DNA of 64,000 nt from a virus: IMG/VR virus record IMGVR_UViG_3300035228_000987, positions 1 through 64,000 of that record; one strand, written 5' to 3'. The translations under genes and the position numbers were made by a program. Below, one piece after another: positions 18,401 to 25,100 of this stretch. Under the pieces are notes generated by a model. That model was given only the letters and a program-made list of their open reading frames with translations, made no database searches and was not told where the DNA came from. Position 1 is the stretch's first letter, and the number at the start of each line of letters is the position of its first letter.

Positions 18401-20534
18401 TTATCATATCACTGAAAGTAATGGAATCTCAACAATATCGTTCACTTCTGCACCTATAGGCGGAGAGATAGTATCTATAGCATCAACTTCAACTCTAGGT
18501 TATCAACCTCTGGTCAGTGCTGGTGGATCTGCAATAGTATCCGAATTAGGAACTATTCAGTCAATTTCTATTGGAAATAGTGGGTCTGGATATAGACCTG
18601 GTATCCAAACCCATGTTTCAGTATCTGTTGCATCTTCTTCACTATCTAATCCTACTATTGAAAAAGTTGGTGTAGCATCAATTTCAAATGGCATTGTCAT
18701 TGGTGTTGATATCACAAATCCAGGATCTGGTTATACCTCATCAAATCCACCAAGAGTGATTATTGATGATCCATTCCCATATGCAGATCTAGAGTTAAAT
18801 TATGCAAATGGTTCTAGTGGTGTAGGTACTGGAGCAAGAGTATCAGTTATTGTTGGTCAAGGATCAAGTATTATTGATTTTGAGTTAACTAACACTGGAT
18901 CTGGATATGAAATTGGAGATGTCTTAACAGTATCTATTGGCGGAACGACTGGATTGGCTACTAATACATCTTATAGTTTCCAGCAATTTGAATTAACAGT
19001 TGATAATCAATATCAAGAACAATTTAATGGTTGGAGTGTTGGAAACCTCACATTATTTGATAAGATTGATAAACTATTCAATGGTTTTGATAGATCTTTC
19101 CCTCTAATGATTGATGGCGAAAGACAGTCCATCACGGCAAGAGAAGGAAGTGGTATTGACATTGGAATGACTTTACTTGTATTTCTAAATGGAATCTTGC
19201 AGGAACCTGGAGTTGCATATAAGTTTGATGGTGGAAGCACGCTAACATTTACACAACCTCCTGTGGTGGGTGAAGATTCAACCATTTTATTCTATCAAGG
19301 CAATGCTGATGTTGATGTGATTTTCAAAGATATCCTAGAAAGTGTAAAGGTTGGTGATAACTTACAAATTGTCTCCGATACCGTATTAAATCAAGATAAG
19401 AGAACAGTTTTTTCTATTGATTCTACCGATGTGGTATCTACCAATACATATGGTGGACAAGGAATTGTGACTACTGGTCTTGTTAGACCTGTTGAATGGT
19501 GTAAACAAACATCAGATAAGTTTATCAACGGTGATTATGTCGCTAAAGATAGAGAAGAGTATGAATATCTAATCTATCCGTCTACAAATATTATCAAAAC
19601 CATTGAATCTAATGATGATATTATTTTTGTTGAGAATATTAGTACTATTTTTGACTCCATAAATGAGAATCCAACTCCAATATCAACTAGAAAAGATATA
19701 ACTATCATTGATCAAGATACCGTCGTATCTGCCGCTGCAACAGCGACAATTAATGGATCAGGTAGTGTTACGTCATTTACTGTTACAAACTCTGGTGTAG
19801 GGTACACACAGGCACCTACAGTGACGGTAGAGAACCCAACTGGGGGTGGAACTGATTCAAGAGCAACTGCTACTGCAACTATATCTGGAGGAAAAGTAAC
19901 TTCTATATCAGTATCTTCTGGTGGATTAGATTATACTAAAGCACCTGTCGTCTTGCTTGAACCACCTAGAGTTAAATATGAAATTATTAAAAATGTTTCA
20001 TATGCTGGAGATTTTGGAGTAATTGGTGGAATCTCTACAACATCTGTTGGTGTTGCACCTATAGGAATTGTATTTGATCTTTATATTCCAGAGAACTCAT
20101 ACTTGAAGGATTCTGCGATTGTATCAACTGCATCAACTATCAGTGCGATAGAAACTGGTTTTTACTTTATGGTTTCCGGAACCAATGTTGGATCAGGAGT
20201 TACCTCATTAAATTCTAGTGGAGCAATAATTACTAATGGAACTGATTATCTAGATAATGTTTATGAAGCAGTCGCAGTATCCTTTGCACAAACAAGTGTT
20301 CCTGGGGTTGGAGTAACAGATGTTGCTAGGGTTACAGTAAGTGTAAGTGATTATAACAACCTAGACATCAGTTCTGTAGAGAGAGTTCATGGTAAATATT
20401 CTTGGGGTAAAATATTCACCTCTAGAAATTCCAGTAATTCTTATGAAATATATAATAATGGATTATCTGGAATTACTACCTCTCCAATCGTGAGAAGGGT
20501 GAATCCACTGGAAAATAGTAATTACCTACAATAA
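6420..20534 (+). CDS. 7: Giant gp7-like baseplate protein (4704 aa) with YHYH, jelly-roll and alpha/beta-hydrolase domains
   Basis: A single open frame of 4704 residues, roughly 500 kDa, against about 1030 for T4 gp7. Its place between gp6 and gp8 and its N-terminus (VENQLPDFVKDTYPLATEFL and a helical ALYGKDVDLNRPSDYLFIP block) mark it as the cyanophage gp7-like wedge protein. Visible modules in order: a GE-I-Y-type beta module (84-124); HGL/YYV modules near 577, 794, 907, 1939, 2094 and 3381; GSGY repeats near 699, 1284, 4044 and 4441; three NGVKL repeats (1019-1227); a YHYH domain (about 1434-1558); a jelly-roll-like module (3037-3172); an alpha/beta-hydrolase insert (about 3659-3958); and a last NGI repeat near 4235-4300. 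There is no frameshift. It acts in the baseplate; the extra domains may bind or cut surface polymers, which is inference. Confidence 0.85.
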   Translation: MINKRIKISNVVENQLPDFVKDTYPLATEFLKSYYRSQDSQGLPADLINNIDQYLKLENNTNLVSKTSLTRDIEFVDSIIPVESTTGFPDQYGIIQIDSEIITYTGITTNSFTGCSRGFSGITSHRSSNRPDELVFSSSERDNHTSGSDVNNLSILFLKDFLKKLKKQIAPGFDNRSLAKDLNQRLFLSRSKDFYESKGTSQAYEILFRALYGKDVDLNRPSDYLFIPSDAGYRVTNDLVVEAISGNPELLVNKTLFQDKNQYHKKAFGTITNVEKIFRGDNEYYVISLDADYGRDIDTNFGSVRGSFAIHPKTSILNNVSIGSTILDVDSTIGFAQTGQLSAKLPNGTTSLLSYTSKSSTQFYGVSGVSQSLGETQDVRQNTVAFGYTSRTQENPVQVRIGAVLSDLTVPDNTNLFEKGDKVEIKSLGKISEDIRTNNWFYNIKVEYNISKIIKQASTIFDLETNDSNILKKDDLISLTDNTGVSQTISIDTIFSDKRFRVKDLVLNENKIYSLKKLSLKGNSNSYPQISNLLANVQNTYLNEEDVYVTSNSIPSYSSNIEPENFLVNITGSFSGEELVIGSHPFYTGDAVQYVGTGLNISSGTYYVKVVNATTIKLSASKPNIENDKFFTIFGSTTDSKIVQFGYKGKTLEPQKLIRKLSKPEQRDQDYITSPGSIGIFVNGVELQNYKSQDVVYHGELENIIVSAEGRNYDIENPPILDIDDRFGSLATGKVSVKGDLKRIEIIDPGVDYLEIPTITISGGNGFGAIAESSLINYIHSVRFSANKASNQVDLTLNTISFNEIHKFRDGEKIFYKTSGGTPVGGLDDRSEYHVGVVDSFRVKMYRTLDDAAKGINPINLISHGTGAHEVSTVDYRKKVASIRVTDSGKNYENKHRQCTPVGIDTAKNSIKIDNHDYHNGDIVTYETNNTEVLGLSTLSSYYITKIDDNEFFLSQVGIGTTNKDQYYKSREFVDLRSTGSGLHNFNYEPISVKINGRIGLSTITTTNSILIDPSNIRSGVSTFVAGVGQSSFAFSYTPRLNRNQLIDVFVNGVRLSDSDFNSTSGSNIILNNSTGGGEIVEMVSYGSTVRTNDTSVYAGAGQTNFPFIYASGFLDVYYNGLKLPQRDYISDDGQSVVLKEGSIEGDLVELVTYPEIIKIEKTFTAQGGQTTFPFIHQSEYGLIDVYLNGVKLPTEEYDATSDLDIRLYEAANQEDVVYVSYIYLSEIIGLGKDFNAKIQPIFRGEINTAFVTNKGANYGSRDIVNYNRQPLFTLNSGKNAELIPVINQTTGGIEDVLVRNPGSGYNSVPDLKIIGTGSRAILTPIVKNGKLDRVIVINPGVQYDPNNTSLIIEASGLGAKFESQVQTWNINNFSKVFNKDKISLDEGFLYPGASSTLKYNHLYTPRRLRELLYGTRLFNGITQLEQDLRLDQNSREVESTQFHSPIVGWAYDGNPIYGPYGFETSTGGLIKRIKSSYVLTTNSASRPSLSSFPQGSFTNDWVYNGSGDLDEHNGRFCVTPEYPDGVYAYFTTISEDIDTIGPFKNYKRPVFPYVIGDSFNSKPNQFNFDVTSTEDYLDIGDTDWFRNTNPYGLISNDTTYQYIFDPNKVRKQTSIVEYAQPGSLTGIDILDGGENYKVGDNIILSSEVGRGASAQVDKIQGKSINTVSVATSYIEDVEFLSLGINGNYLGICSSPHDLNNADIISIAGISTYKNDLQKNFRITVKDSRVALGESIDSVDVTGIVTHLNLVNTPGYPTLLEDDILLLDSEEVKVLNIEANKSRIRILRSRVGTFHSSSTEVKQKSRRIEFKANYQKSGLTQINRKLYFDPPKTVAIAATWGVGITSTVFLDVLEYKIPASVSAGQSTILLLKNQKDITNFSGGGYVSLVNPTDSAFARKNVEVLAIGTSSITVDFDTSPLSGAGVTVYVNKVESAKIPTRSVYFENHGLETGDKVVYNSNSGSAISVIRDTTPITLTQNYELFVRRINNNVFSLTTSTVDLGTDVNDLQFTGIGTGEYHSFKTVRNNVITGQLERNLVTVATGSSHGLSLRDTVSVDVNVGITTTIKVFYNDRNRRLVVNKRSFISSDVDTIKDTIRIDNHGLYTGQKIILQTDSSTDFTNDELYYVIAFDSNKIRLSKTHFDSRLDLPSFINITQSFSGSIFQINPQIKYSGNQKVKFDLSDSSLSYISSSGQAFSAFEFNLYTDEKFENLYTTTGDLSEFNVTKTGAIGLNSDASLTFSSSLETPETIFYTLKPLPDVPVLVKKQLINDFDKIRSAHSLLKVDSVYSGNHSVVSTSSTTFSYVVSSQPETSRYTSNNANLSYESTSKTISGSISSIRITSQGSGYVNLPDISRVNTDNGNFSILNPYSTNVGRIKSTKIEDIGFDYPTDNTLRPSVNLANILQVERYSSIESIGISSAGNGYTTPPDLIIIDTVTNNILDVILKYELGSPEVKILKNTKDLYDSSPNIIPIHNSNSIGISTVEYDESTKDVIITLNKSFETTTSFPFNVGDEVMIESVGITTTGKGYNTKDYDYNYFTITSIEPRIGGVNPTVTLNLSGFLKLNEKPGEFDSDISSGKIVAVKNFPLFTISLLKNDFLLGETILTTDGTVGVVDKWNVLNNRLKILSPFGIFRNGLTIEGKTSGTKALIVDSSKIEGSYNIDSSSEVRQGWKRDTGFLNNAFQRLHDSDYYQYFSYELKSSVSLENWDEPVQTLSHPAGFKKFSNLIMEDSSIVGILTAQDEGDFTSTVDIINVTNVNCYSDWDLVTENYKFITGDLFSDEIIFGSKILQNYFESVTNKVLSIDNISDQFNSDERQDPFSVVDVYPLNQRYKKYITYVKDKRFTNERQLLMVTVLHDDIRGYLNQYGRLETSSDLGSFDFSIRAFEGNLDFYPVKFKKNNYDISLVSYNLEDQLVGVGSTGLGSVSEIQTQGITVPVGFADTSIAMATIEKSYKGAKVLVSIATTDSIHQYEEISILRNSSDEIAMLEYGQLIDESLSQTSVSGLGTYDAYVPYKLIPTVSAADYFNSSGIETSKGGTGTGPFGGFSIGDYTELTGNGLRQLTLPPEDARNYEFITVNAVVGSDFNGGEQPEATESLHAYYSIDGGSTYVDFGELVPYTGAHSLRNYTLEIPEEARTVNTLFRLRQQQNSGNGFDNFGIKHVIFESDRTYVNFYPNAGIAGTVNTLTVGLALTAGTGIGSMTFNTNTVESIYTGIGSTSSPVANRIAGWSTDIFNGGYLLVGIEDQTNNEYELFELLAAEDDLDQSITEFGNLLTSSGIGTIGIACTGVNLDITFTPNANIAANVRVFQHSLRLVDNFNTDTGIGFSNGSINSGNGVYRGTELDITRSFNIVHNNKDVFEKYFSPTSDPRKGPVISTNVVDLATNQISVDDHFFVSGEEITYSYPDVPGFEPIGIAQTTILGITTDKLPSRIYAVSSGKNGVKVAASASEALRVPPSVLDISSTGIGVSHRFTACKQNQKSLITIDNLIQSPVVATATTTILNKVVTTFDDSIIMKDITKFMSGDIVKIDEEIMRIDSINSSNNKVNVRRPWMGTNIGIHSLSTKVQLMRGNYNIIGNKLNFIDAPLGLNPIGSTTNQPNERDFTGISTSSVFSGRVFTKTGTIGDTQDPYNKNYLFDDLSDSFTGVTTEFTLTSSTPLDGEVFDITSESITFNGATWPVRGKLYVPNTPSPDSDVVVFYHGDIDDSSTTVLESAQNLFTYAKDILLLKDKIIFSAAYPQDDIPQANSLDGTIGGIENASFLYENNLNYARASLRWAKSTLNTYLTGNGVNKIVDKIYMFGHTQGGALVHKLNRFERTDGVIISAVNQIRLDLTCRSEETNGLVGTGKTISNINATCQKLFNQFGSAFNTAEYFNRSVQGYTTGLLAPVLYIQGQQDTTTNSNQVNLVDTLYASLQGQGNPTTSLLRVTGGQNAYIANADVHEEIRNFVKSDGASNIFKSEITGISTNNAIVVLNGIFQSPSRFGTNPIVNDYHITESNGISTISFTSAPIGGEIVSIASTSTLGYQPLVSAGGSAIVSELGTIQSISIGNSGSGYRPGIQTHVSVSVASSSLSNPTIEKVGVASISNGIVIGVDITNPGSGYTSSNPPRVIIDDPFPYADLELNYANGSSGVGTGARVSVIVGQGSSIIDFELTNTGSGYEIGDVLTVSIGGTTGLATNTSYSFQQFELTVDNQYQEQFNGWSVGNLTLFDKIDKLFNGFDRSFPLMIDGERQSITAREGSGIDIGMTLLVFLNGILQEPGVAYKFDGGSTLTFTQPPVVGEDSTILFYQGNADVDVIFKDILESVKVGDNLQIVSDTVLNQDKRTVFSIDSTDVVSTNTYGGQGIVTTGLVRPVEWCKQTSDKFINGDYVAKDREEYEYLIYPSTNIIKTIESNDDIIFVENISTIFDSINENPTPISTRKDITIIDQDTVVSAAATATINGSGSVTSFTVTNSGVGYTQAPTVTVENPTGGGTDSRATATATISGGKVTSISVSSGGLDYTKAPVVLLEPPRVKYEIIKNVSYAGDFGVIGGISTTSVGVAPIGIVFDLYIPENSYLKDSAIVSTASTISAIETGFYFMVSGTNVGSGVTSLNSSGAIITNGTDYLDNVYEAVAVSFAQTSVPGVGVTDVARVTVSVSDYNNLDISSVERVHGKYSWGKIFTSRNSSNSYEIYNNGLSGITTSPIVRRVNPLENSNYLQ
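9475..10100 (+). repeat. Three tandem NGVKL fibre repeats inside the gp7-like protein
   Basis: Three consecutive units of about 65-70 residues follow the pattern G-Q-(S/T)-x-F ... (I/L)DV(F/Y)xNG(V/L)(K/R)L ... DY/DF ... G(D/E)-V-E-V-Y. The same unit occurs six times in the DUF4815 protein (23977-25224) and once in the S74 fibre protein (about 39780-39990). The DNA of the copies has diverged, so this is an old protein-level repeat. Confidence 0.75.
10720..11095 (+). other. YHYH domain within the gp7-like protein
   Basis: Residues about 1434-1558 carry HSPIVGWAYDGNPIYGPYG, then a GDLDEHNGRF motif and EYPDGVYAYFTT, closing with FPYVIG. This order matches the YHYH domain family (PF14240), known from bacterial secreted or periplasmic proteins, function not established. 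In the virion it could be an adhesion or metal-binding module. Confidence 0.8.
15530..15935 (+). other. Jelly-roll-like beta-sandwich module within the gp7-like protein
   Basis: Residues about 3037-3172 include YYSIDGGSTYVDFGEL, a YTLEIPEEARTVNTLFRLRQ segment and GNGFDNFGIKHVIFE. This strand order (ST-DGG turn, RxRQ strand, DNxxI-xxV closing strand) resembles reelin/MAM-type or sugar-binding beta-sandwiches. A glycan-binding role is an inference. Confidence 0.45.
17394..18290 (+). other. Alpha/beta-hydrolase domain inserted in the gp7-like protein
   Basis: Residues about 3659-3958. The order fits an alpha/beta-hydrolase of the esterase or prolyl-oligopeptidase-like kind: RGKLYVP strand, VVVFYHGD with an HG oxyanion motif at H3703-G3704, a nucleophile elbow MFGHTQGGALVHKL with Thr3805 where Ser is expected, then LYIQGQQD with acid candidate D3899, and ADVHEEI with His candidate H3944. 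The flanking residues are NGI-type fibre repeat sequence. Whether the Thr supports catalysis cannot be told from sequence. Confidence 0.8.
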
Positions 20535-20537
20535 ATA
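20531..20537 (+). promoter_or_regulatory. Late promoter before gp8
   Basis: ATAAATA overlaps the TAA stop of the giant gene and lies 17 bases before the gp8 ATG. Confidence 0.5.
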
Positions 20538-20553
20538 GATAAAAACTCTAAAA

Positions 20554-22113
20554 ATGTCTGCAATTATAACTGACCAATTCAGAATATTAAGTGCTAAAAA
20601 CTTTGTCATATCAATAGCATCAACGGCGAACTCGTATTACTCGTTCGTTGGACTTCCCAATGCTACTGATGTAAATTCAACGTGGAATACTAATCCTTTA
20701 GCGCCAAAAGACAGTTTTAATGATGAAAATACCATTTGGGACACTGTTATTGGGTTAAAAAAGATTAATGAATCTGATGTCAAGCAGGTTGTTCGTAAAA
20801 TAAATTGGACATCTGGAACATCATATGACATGTATCGTCATGATATTAGCAGAGATAATGTTGCTGAACCATCAGACTCAACTAGTTTGTATGGATCAAA
20901 TTTTTACGTGATGAATAGTGAATATAAGGTTTATATATGTTTACAAAATGGAACCAATCCAGAAAATCCAAATGGCAGACCATCACTAGATGAACCAAAA
21001 TTTACAGATTTAGAACCTAGATCTGCTGGATCAAGTGGAGATGGGTACTTATGGAAATATCTTTATACAATAAGTCCTGCTGATATTATCAAGTTTGACT
21101 CTATTGATTTTATTCCTGTTCCATCCAACTGGGAAACATCAGATATTAATGCATCAATTAGAGATAATGCAAAAAATGGTGGACAATTAAAAGTTGTTAC
21201 AATAACTAACCGAGGAGAAGGTCTAGGGGTTGCAAATAGAACTTATACTAGAGTTCCTATTAAAGGTAATGGATCCGGTGCCGAGGCAACTATTATTATT
21301 GGCAATGATGCAAAAGTTGAATCTATTAATATTTCAAAAGGTGGTTCTGGATATACATATGGAACAGTAGATCTGGATGGTGGTGCTGTACCAACAGGAT
21401 CTGTAAGACCTGTTTTTAATGTCATTGTTCCTCCAACTGGTGGGCATGGTGCCGACATTTATAGAGAGTTGGGTGCAAAAAATGTTTTAATTTACTCCAG
21501 AATCGAGAATGATGCGGAAGACCCAGATTTTATAACTGGAAATGAAATCGCTAGAGTCGGTCTGATCAATAATCCAAAAGCATATAATTCAACTTCAAAT
21601 CTTACTAAAGATAAAGCAAGTGCTTTATATGCAATTCGTTTGACTGGATCTGCAGTTACTTCTTTCTCACCATCTTCAGATACATTCATAACTCAAACTG
21701 TTGGTGTAGCGTCAACTGCGGTTGGAAGAATTATCTCATATGATAATGTTACTGGTGTTCTAAAGTATTGGCAAGAACAAAGTCTTGCAGGTTTTGACAC
21801 CTCTGGAAATCAATTAACAAGTCCAAAATATGGATTATTAATTAATGAATTTTCTTCTACCGTTGGGTCTGGCGGAACAACTGAAATTTCCAATGAAGGA
21901 GTTAATACCGGATTAAAGATTGATACCACATTTACAGGTATATCTACGGTAATAAATAATAGAACCTATAACCTTGGTCAATCATTTGTAAGTGGTGTGT
22001 CACAACCTGAGGTTGAAAAATATTCTGGTAATATAATTCACGTTAATAATAGACCTTCCATTACAAGATCGACCAATCAAAAGGAAGATATCAAAGTTAT
22101 TTTGCAATTTTAA
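20554..22113 (+). CDS. 8: gp8 baseplate wedge subunit
   Basis: A 519-residue protein, longer than T4 gp8 (334 aa). The block SSGDGYLWKYLYTISPADII matches the GDGY-W-YLF-I-P-D signature of gp8, and the early FTD/INWTSGTSYDMYRHD region also fits. The extra length contains a GSGY module (KGNGSGAEATIII ... SKGGSGYTYGTV at about residues 210-290) that is also found in the gp7-like, DUF4815 and gp14 proteins. Gp8 bridges gp7 and gp10 in the T4 wedge. The next gene starts six bases after the stop. Confidence 0.85.
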   Translation: MSAIITDQFRILSAKNFVISIASTANSYYSFVGLPNATDVNSTWNTNPLAPKDSFNDENTIWDTVIGLKKINESDVKQVVRKINWTSGTSYDMYRHDISRDNVAEPSDSTSLYGSNFYVMNSEYKVYICLQNGTNPENPNGRPSLDEPKFTDLEPRSAGSSGDGYLWKYLYTISPADIIKFDSIDFIPVPSNWETSDINASIRDNAKNGGQLKVVTITNRGEGLGVANRTYTRVPIKGNGSGAEATIIIGNDAKVESINISKGGSGYTYGTVDLDGGAVPTGSVRPVFNVIVPPTGGHGADIYRELGAKNVLIYSRIENDAEDPDFITGNEIARVGLINNPKAYNSTSNLTKDKASALYAIRLTGSAVTSFSPSSDTFITQTVGVASTAVGRIISYDNVTGVLKYWQEQSLAGFDTSGNQLTSPKYGLLINEFSSTVGSGGTTEISNEGVNTGLKIDTTFTGISTVINNRTYNLGQSFVSGVSQPEVEKYSGNIIHVNNRPSITRSTNQKEDIKVILQF

Positions 22114-22119
22114 AGAATA

Positions 22120-25100
22120 ATGCCACAGGAAACTAACTTAAACGTCTCTCCATATTTTGACGACTTTGATTCAGACAAAAATTATCATAAAGTATTATTC
22201 AAACCAGGGTATCCAGTTCAAGCTAGAGAACTGACTACCTTACAGTCTATATTACAAAATCAGGTAGAACAATTCGGTAACAATATCTTTAAAGAAGGTG
22301 CGAAAGTAATACCTGGACAAACTATATTTAATAGCAAATATAGTGCAGTTGAAATTGATAATAGTTTTTCCGGAATTTTATTGTCTTCTTATATTTCAAA
22401 GTTAGTTGGAACAACAATCCGTGGTGACTTATCTGGAGTTAGAGCAAGAGTTGAAGCAGTCCTAACTGAATCACAGTCAGAGAGAAATAGCACTACTTTA
22501 TATGTAAGTTATATCTCATCAAGTTCAAACAATATATCTGGAACTTTTGAGGATAACGAAAACTTAGTTACTGAAACTGGAATCCAATCTTCAAATATAA
22601 TTTTCATTGAAAATGAGTCTTTTGCGACAACAAAAAGTCGGAGTTCAACCTCTGATGCATCTTCATTTACCGTTCAAAATGGAGTATATTTTTTAAGGGG
22701 TGCATTTGTAAACGTACCAACACAAACAATTATTCTAGATCAATACTCTAATAAACCTTCATATAGAATTGGATTTAATATCCTTGAAGAAATTATTAAC
22801 TCTGATCTTGATGAGTCGTTGTTTGATAACGCTCAAGGATATAACAATTTCTCTTCTCCTGGTGCAGACAGATTTAAAATTAGTGCGATTCTCACCAAGA
22901 AAAAAATTACAGACTTTGATGACACTAACTTTGTAGAGATTTCTCTAGTTCAGGACGGCATTGTTAGAAATAATCCTAATGATACTCAATATAATTACAT
23001 TACTGACACTCTAGCATCAAGAACTTTTGAAGAATCTGGTAATTATTATGTAAAACCATTCAAATTATCGTGTCTAGAATCACTTAACGATAATGAAGGA
23101 AACAATGGTGTATTCAAATCAAATCAACTGACGTATGAAGGGAATTCTCCATCAGATAATCTGTTTGTTTATAGATTGACTCCAGGAAAGGCTTATGTTA
23201 AAGGATATAGAACTGAAATAAATTCACCTACATTTCTTGATGTAGAGAAGACTAGAGATACTAAAGAGTTAAAAAATCAGTCTATAAATTATTTTACTGG
23301 ACCATCTTTTACGCTAAACAATGTTTCGGGATCTCCCGAAATTGGAATAAACACTACATATACAGTCAGTTTAAGAAACTCTAGAATTATTGATGACAAA
23401 GTTGCTGCTGGAAATGAAATCGGTGTAGCAAGAGTTTATGATTTTGTGCTAGAAAGTGGATCATATAATACTACATTATTGGACTCTAATGAGTGGAATG
23501 TTTCACTATATGATGTTCAGACGTTTACTGAGATCACATTAAATACAGAAATAAGTTTAAATAGATCTACAAGAGTAAAAGGTAGATCTAGTGGTGCGGT
23601 TGGATATTTGCAGAACTCAATATCAAGATCTAAAACACTAAAACTCAATAGTACCAAAGGTTCATTTATTAATGGTGAAACTTTTAGTTTCAATGGAATG
23701 GATAATGGTAGAATTTCTGTGGCAACTACCATATATGGACTAAATGATGTAAAATCAATATATGGAAACTCAGGAATTGGAGGTACTTTTAACTCTGATA
23801 CGGCACAGACCAACTCCATAAACTTAGGAGAGTCTACTATTAGTGGTAGAAATACTGTTACTAATAGAAGTACTGTAGCAATTCCAAACATTACTTATTC
23901 TAACATTCTAAGAAAGGGTGGACTACTCTCTTATTTTGATAGTAGTAAATTTGTTCTTGAGCAGTCTTCCTTTAGAGGAATCACCACATCAGTAACATCA
24001 ACAGATGGGTCACAAGATATTGAGGTTGATCATACTGTTGGCGCAACAGAGGCATTTGTTAATGGTATCAAACTATCAACAGATGGATATGTTTCGGTTG
24101 GATCATCAATTATTAGATTAAATGTTGCTCCAGAAATTGGAGATGTTGTTGAAGTTGTAAAATTTAGAGAAGGAATTCGTAATAAGCAAGAAATTATTGC
24201 TTATGATGGACAATCGGTAATTCCATTTACAACTACAACCGCACTAAGATCTACAGATAAAGATAATACTCAAATCTTTATCAATGGTGTTTCTATCAAA
24301 TCAGATGATTTTGATATCAATACTACAGGATCTGGAAACATTCGTGTTAATCAATCTCTAGAAATCGGATCTAACATTGAGATTGTTGATTATGGTCTCG
24401 GAGATCTTGTTGGACTTTCTACTTTTACTCCAGATACCCCAAGAGAATCATTTAATGTAGTATACAATCCAAATAGAGTTGAAGTTTACGCTAACGGCGT
24501 AAGACTTGATAAGAGTGATTATACATCATCAAATGGAACAGCAATTACTCTAAACAACGGCACAATAGGATCTGGGGATGTTTTAGAGATAGTTGAAAGG
24601 AAGAATAATATTGTTTCATCTGCTACGACATATACTGCTGTTGGTCTTCAAACTTCATTTGTTGCAACATACACTCCAGGTAGTGTTGAAGTTTTTTACA
24701 ATGGCGTAAAGTTAGAATCAGAGGAGTATAACTCATCCAGTGGATCATCTATTGATTTCATAAAACCATCAAGAATTGGTGATGTTATAGAAATCGTTGC
24801 ATATCCATCAGGAATTAGAAATATAGTGAGAAGTAATATTACCTCGGAATCTCAAGATCAATTCTCTCTACCAAATTCAACTAGAGATTTTGAAGTTTTT
24901 ATTGATGGTATAAAACTGACAAAAAATGATTATGCATTGACTAGATCAGATTTATCCTATGTCTTGGATTATCCATTATTTGCTGGTGATCACATTGAAA
25001 TTAACTTGTTTGACAGAGAGTCTTATGGTACAAGCACTGTAACTGCGTTAGAAGGGCAAACGGAGGTCAATTTCAACTATTCACTAGGATTCTTAGATGT

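Noticed and set aside
23517-23891. A 124-residue antisense frame in the DUF4815 gene
   Set aside because: Shadow of a biased coding strand, no ribosome site or family likeness.
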